Positions 31,787 through 34,722 of a stretch of 34,722 nt of DNA are shown here, piece after piece. Position 1 is the first letter of the stretch; each line of letters opens with the position of its first letter. Under the pieces are notes generated by a model. That model was not told the DNA's origin and did not search any database. It was given only the letters and a program-made list of their open reading frames with translations. The position numbers and the translations under genes are program-made. The stretch comes from Prevotella sp. Its GTDB lineage: Bacteria; Bacteroidota; Bacteroidia; Bacteroidales; Bacteroidaceae. The stretch lies in NCBI GenBank assembly GCA_017965725.1, contig JAGCPK010000004.1, forward strand, positions 1-34,722, in the 5' to 3' direction.

Positions 31787-32479
31787 ATGAAATATACTTT
31801 GACTGACAGGCTGATGTGGCATTTTATGCAAGGCACATGCTACAAAGTTTTACGGGTGGAATATCCTGAATGGGATTTTCACCAGCTCCGTAAAGCAGCC
31901 AAGGAAAGGTTCCGCGATATTCTGACTTCCACTCCCTCCATAGGCAGTTACCGTGAAAACAGCCTGAAGAAGAACCTCGTTGGTGGAATGGTGTGGTTTG
32001 CCATTTATGAGACAGCCAAAGAGAGATACGGCAGCCAGATGTCGCTTCCTCTCTACGAGAAGATGTGCCGTGCATCCATCGCCATGCCCATGATGCTCAG
32101 AATGGCACGAATGACGAAGCCGTTCACAAGGAAATTCCAGGAATGCATGATGAAACGTTCCGAACGGGAGAACCGCATCGACTCTCCCTACAACTGGCAG
32201 GCTCATTATCAACTTGGAAAGGTTGATGGGGAGTTCACCTTGTCCTACACCCGTTGCGGACTGTGCGAACTGGCAAGGAAACGTGGTCATTTGGACATTC
32301 TTCCGGCCATGTGTAAAACGGATTATATCACATTCGAGGCCATGGGAGCCATTCTTCATCGAAACAAGACCCTTGCTTCTGGTGATGACTGTTGTCTTTA
32401 CTACATGACAAAACCCGGTTCTGAGGCGGAACAACGATGGCAGGATGAGCATCCAGACGGGACATTCATAAGCAAATAG
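31787..32479 (+). CDS. L-2-amino-thiazoline-4-carboxylic acid hydrolase family protein, 230 aa
   Basis: Matches the ATC-hydrolase-like family by its C-terminal pattern: YTRCGLCELARKRGHLDILP, then M-C-K-T-D-Y, and ILHRNKTLASGDDCCLYYMTK (C...C..D[YF]...R..TLa.G...C). Cysteines C258-type positions recur as in the family, but the named reaction (opening a thiazoline ring on the way to cysteine) has been shown only for a few members, and most gut homologues are uncharacterised. The N-terminal 130 residues are helical. It follows the methyltransferase after 6 bases, in the same operon. Confidence 0.75.
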   Translation: MKYTLTDRLMWHFMQGTCYKVLRVEYPEWDFHQLRKAAKERFRDILTSTPSIGSYRENSLKKNLVGGMVWFAIYETAKERYGSQMSLPLYEKMCRASIAMPMMLRMARMTKPFTRKFQECMMKRSERENRIDSPYNWQAHYQLGKVDGEFTLSYTRCGLCELARKRGHLDILPAMCKTDYITFEAMGAILHRNKTLASGDDCCLYYMTKPGSEAEQRWQDEHPDGTFISK

Positions 32480-32576
32480 AACTACACCAGGCAAAGGTAC
32501 AGCGAAAAAACGAAGTGTACAATACTCAAAAGTTATGATTTTGAACATCGTCTCCTTTCCTTTCAAAAAAAAGTCG

Positions 32577-32585
32577 TACCTTTGC
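32577..32585 (+). promoter_or_regulatory. -7 element deciding the permease start
   Basis: TACCTTTGC lies three bases before the ATG at 32589. The longer frame from 32535 would begin upstream of this promoter, so 32589 is preferred. Confidence 0.7.
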
Positions 32586-32588
32586 AGC

Positions 32589-33836
32589 ATGGTTATGGAT
32601 CTACAGAGTTTCTTCACATCGCTTTTGAACGTGGTTTGCGAGATGGCTCCCTATTTGCTTTTGGGATTCCTGATTGCAGGGGTGCTACATGTGTTTGTGC
32701 CGCAGAAGTTCTATGCCAACTATCTGTCGCGCAAAAACAGGCTGTCGGTGCTATGGGCAGCGCTGCTGGGCGTTCCCCTGCCACTGTGTTCTTGCGGTGT
32801 GATTCCCACGGCCATTGGTCTGAAGAACGAGAAGGCATCGAAGGGAGCCATCGCCTCGTTTCTCATTGCCACACCGCAGACAGGCATCGACTCCATCCTA
32901 GCCACTTTCTCGCTGATGGGACTGGGCTTTGCCATTATCCGACCCGTGGCGGCACTCATTACAGGTGTCTGCGGCGGATTGCTGGTAAACAGGTTGGTTC
33001 GTGAGGATGATTTGACGGAAGAATCCGATGCCTCATGCACGGTGGAACGTGGTAACAGGTTGTGGCGGGTCGTGAAGTATGCCTACTATGACATGATTCG
33101 AGACATTGGTCTGCGACTACTTATCGGACTTGTCGTGGCGGCATTGATTCAGGTCATGATACCCGACGAGTTCTTCCTCTCCTTCGGCAATCAACCGCTG
33201 TTGCAGATGCTAGTCATCCTGATCATTGCCGTACCAATGTACATCTGTTCTACAGGTAGCATCCCCGTGGCTGCAGCCCTGATGATGAAGGGGCTCTCTC
33301 CAGGAGCGGCACTAGTGATGCTGATGGCTGGGTCTGCGGTCAATCTGGCCTCAATCCTTGTGGTTCACAAGTCCATGGGGCGCCGTTTCACCTCAATCTA
33401 TCTGATGACTATTGTAGGCTTCGCCGTCCTCTTCGGTCTGCTCCTGAATGCCATGGGTCTGGATTTCTCCATCGCCAATCATGGCGCGTGCTGCATGAGT
33501 GCATCTGCTCTGCCCAGCCCGTTTAAACTCGTTTGTGCCACAGTATTAACCCTATTAATAGTATTTGCTCTTATGATGAAACTGTTTAGCATGTTTACCA
33601 CTAAGAAACCGTTAGACCCTGACGTTACAGTTTACAGGGTCGAGGATATGCATTGTAGCCATTGCGAGGCTGCCGTAGTCCGTGCCGTCGAGGATGTGCC
33701 AGGCGTAGAGAAAGCCAAGGCCAGCGCATCTGCCAACACCCTCACTATCAAAGGCCCCGCAACGGAAGAAGCCATTCGCAAGGCGGTAGAAGGGATTGGC
33801 TATACGTTCAGGGGACGGAGCAGCGAGAACCGTTAA
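32589..33836 (+). CDS. SO_0444-type Cu/Zn efflux permease with C-terminal HMA domain, 415 aa
   Basis: A permease of the DUF318/ArsP-like fold with about eight helices. The first half has the motif VPLPLCSCGVIPTAIGL and PQTGIDSILATF; the second half repeats it as VPMYICSTGSIPVAAALM and GSAVNLASI. A short cysteine patch (GACCMS) is in the last loop. The C-terminal 70 residues are a heavy-metal-associated domain with M354-x-C-S-H-C and the beta-alpha-beta end VEGIGYTFRG. This architecture is annotated as SO_0444-family Cu/Zn efflux. Starts at 32589 (or 32595) by the promoter. Probably an inner-membrane exporter of soft metals. Confidence 0.85.
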   Translation: MVMDLQSFFTSLLNVVCEMAPYLLLGFLIAGVLHVFVPQKFYANYLSRKNRLSVLWAALLGVPLPLCSCGVIPTAIGLKNEKASKGAIASFLIATPQTGIDSILATFSLMGLGFAIIRPVAALITGVCGGLLVNRLVREDDLTEESDASCTVERGNRLWRVVKYAYYDMIRDIGLRLLIGLVVAALIQVMIPDEFFLSFGNQPLLQMLVILIIAVPMYICSTGSIPVAAALMMKGLSPGAALVMLMAGSAVNLASILVVHKSMGRRFTSIYLMTIVGFAVLFGLLLNAMGLDFSIANHGACCMSASALPSPFKLVCATVLTLLIVFALMMKLFSMFTTKKPLDPDVTVYRVEDMHCSHCEAAVVRAVEDVPGVEKAKASASANTLTIKGPATEEAIRKAVEGIGYTFRGRSSENR

Positions 33837-33845
33837 TGGGGGAAA

Positions 33846-33935
33846 CTACGCCTTGTGGTTGTAGTGCCTGATGAGCAAGCCCACGCCGATGAAGGCCAAT
33901 AGGAACTCAACGGCTACGATAATAATGTATATCAT
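33846..33935 (-). CDS. 29-aa single-helix membrane protein
   Basis: MIYIIIVAVEFLLAFIGVGL, then L-I-R-H-Y-N-H-K-A: one hydrophobic helix with a glutamate (E10) in it and a basic tail. It is too short for a usual gene scan. It lies tail-to-tail with the permease gene (stop ten bases from the permease stop) and 19 bases after the degenerate flavodoxin gene, possibly in the same transcript. No homologue recognised; the coding call rests on the clean membrane segment. Confidence 0.4.
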   Translation of the reverse strand: MIYIIIVAVEFLLAFIGVGLLIRHYNHKA

Positions 33936-33954
33936 AATGACTGTGTCTTGAAGG

Positions 33955-34356
33955 TTACAAATTAGGGGACACGATGCACACCCAGTTGTCTGTATTCCAT
34001 TGTGGAGAGCCCACGTAGGACAATTCGCCAACAATGTGTGCCCCGTTTTCTTTGAGTCCGTCACAAAAATCCAGTATTACACGATAGTCGTCATGCTTGT
34101 TTCCCAAAGCACTGAAGACGGCGATGTTTTTCCCCTTGAGATTGGCTCCACGAAGGGTTAGATAGGCGTACATCCAATGGGACGTCAGCTGCCCATCGGC
34201 CTGAAACTCAACGGCAAGGACAAGACTCTTAGAGTTCTCAATCTGCCTGATGTTCATACTTTGGACGCTGACGGTCTCAGCACCCAACTTGTCAACTATC
34301 TCCTCAGCAATAGCCTGACAGCTGTCGTACACGATGACGATTGATTCATGTTTCAT
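33955..34356 (-). CDS. Degenerate flavodoxin-like protein lacking the FMN phosphate loop, 133 aa
   Basis: Aligned by eye with the flavodoxin at 29939: strand 1 IVIVYD, then CQAIAEEIVDKLGAETVSVQ (CEAIAEKIAQKLGCEAINVQ in the intact one), LRGANLKGKNIAVFSALG, GLKENGAHIVGELSYVG and the shared end S-P-N-L. The P-loop S-S-T-G-T is missing (only D-S remains), the second loop lacks the W-G-A-G motif, and the C-terminal insertion is lost. FMN binding is therefore unlikely. It may be a decaying paralogue or a re-purposed subunit. The ATG at 34356 is the natural start; a much longer frame to 34692 runs through repeat DNA. Confidence 0.65.
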   Translation of the reverse strand: MKHESIVIVYDSCQAIAEEIVDKLGAETVSVQSMNIRQIENSKSLVLAVEFQADGQLTSHWMYAYLTLRGANLKGKNIAVFSALGNKHDDYRVILDFCDGLKENGAHIVGELSYVGSPQWNTDNWVCIVSPNL

Positions 34357-34639
34357 ATATCTTCTTTTCTGAATACTCGATAAAAAGGGGAAACGTTGTC
34401 TCACGACAGGCTGCCCCGTAAAACTTATATAATAATACACGTATGCGCACAGTTGCTCTATGACAAGAGAGAGACTACAATACACAACAATCCACCCTGA
34501 CATTTTTCCACCAAAAACTAATTGCGCCAGCCGACACCATACATCGTGGTACAGCGGCATTTTAACCGAAAAAGGCTGGTCTTCAGACTTTCCTCCACTC
34601 CCAAGCGCCTTCTCGAGCAAATACTCAATGGCGTGTTTT
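34357..34639. other. No gene recognised
   Basis: Upstream sequence of the degenerate flavodoxin gene. Both strands carry open frames, but their translations have no recognisable motif or membrane segment that I trust. It may hold the promoter region and remnants of another gene. Confidence 0.4.
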
Positions 34640-34686
34640 AGCGAGAGCAAAGCCGAATAAATGATTCGGGCTTTGCAGAGCGTGAA
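34640..34686 (+). repeat. Hairpin element C (AGCGAGAG ... GAGCGTGAA)
   Basis: Same ends as elements A and B, with a 30-base centre forming CAAAGCCGAAT / ATTCGGGCTTTG (one bulge, 5-base loop). It is close to the right edge of the window. Confidence 0.75.
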
Positions 34687-34722
34687 CGTCATCGAACGAA
34701 GTTCAATGGCGTTTATGCTTAG

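Noticed and set aside
32491-32499. TACCTTTGC on the minus strand after the ATC-hydrolase gene
   Set aside because: It matches a -7 element but points into the antisense of a real gene with no minus-strand gene to serve; likely chance.
31850-32617. 255-aa minus-strand frame opposite the ATC-hydrolase gene
   Set aside because: Antisense shadow of a well supported plus-strand gene; translation has no coherent motif.

Overview
The window looks like a Bacteroidales chromosome segment, most likely Prevotellaceae. It has PorU and PorV of the type IX secretion system (T9SS), -7 elements of the Bacteroidetes form TAnnTTTGC placed just upstream of many starts, almost no Shine-Dalgarno sites, DUF4369, DUF2023 and TraX-type genes, and short C-terminal tails of the T9SS type. 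Assignments rest on motifs read by eye; no database search was run.

Layout. (1) 1-74: 5' end of a Fur-family regulator gene. (2) 132-11824: an accessory island of about 10 kb lodged in comM/yifB. A 5'-truncated comM copy lies on the left and a complete comM on the right. They share a perfect 131-bp tract (595-725 = 10743-10873) inside a more diverged direct repeat of about 627 bp, as expected from single-crossover (Campbell-type) integration. (3) 11856-18936: core genes on the minus strand (thioredoxin-fold lipoprotein, TPR lipoprotein, tRNA-Leu, RluA-type pseudouridine synthase, pyridoxal kinase) and a divergent UPF1-like helicase. (4) 18963-26275: a repeat protein with a T9SS-like tail, then ispF, porV, porU and an FAA-family hydrolase. 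(5) 26276-29573: a 42-bp repeat array in front of an HTH gene, a VanX-like dipeptidase, a TraX-like membrane protein, a frameshifted small gene and a small lipoprotein. (6) 29870-34356: flavodoxin, DUF2023, a broken small membrane-protein gene, a methyltransferase, an ATC-hydrolase-family protein, a permease-HMA metal exporter, a very small membrane protein and a degenerate flavodoxin.

The island is the part most likely to be new. All its genes lie on the minus strand: a WYL-domain regulator; four tiny paralogous proteins (46-59 aa) with a G-T-[SC]-Y-T-like core, three of them absent or badly framed in a length-based ORF scan; a lipoprotein; a CbbX/SpoVK-type AAA+ ATPase; a 1046-aa protein with a HEPN-like R-N-x3-H motif, one membrane helix and Sel1/TPR-like repeats; a 239-aa protein homologous to the N-terminal domain of the AAA+ protein; and a 132-aa protein. 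Two near-identical inverted repeats lie exactly 20 nt upstream of two -7 elements, which suggests that the WYL protein controls micro-ORFs 1 and 2 directly. A stress or phage-defence role is inference.

How the parts work together: porU-porV-ispF keeps an order I recall from Porphyromonas, and the neighbouring repeat protein may be cargo of the same secretion system. tRNA-Leu(UAA) and the TPR lipoprotein gene appear to share one promoter, possibly continuing through the thioredoxin-like gene into comM. The right end mixes redox and metal genes with short palindromic repeats that touch the 5' ends of the flavodoxin and DUF2023 genes.
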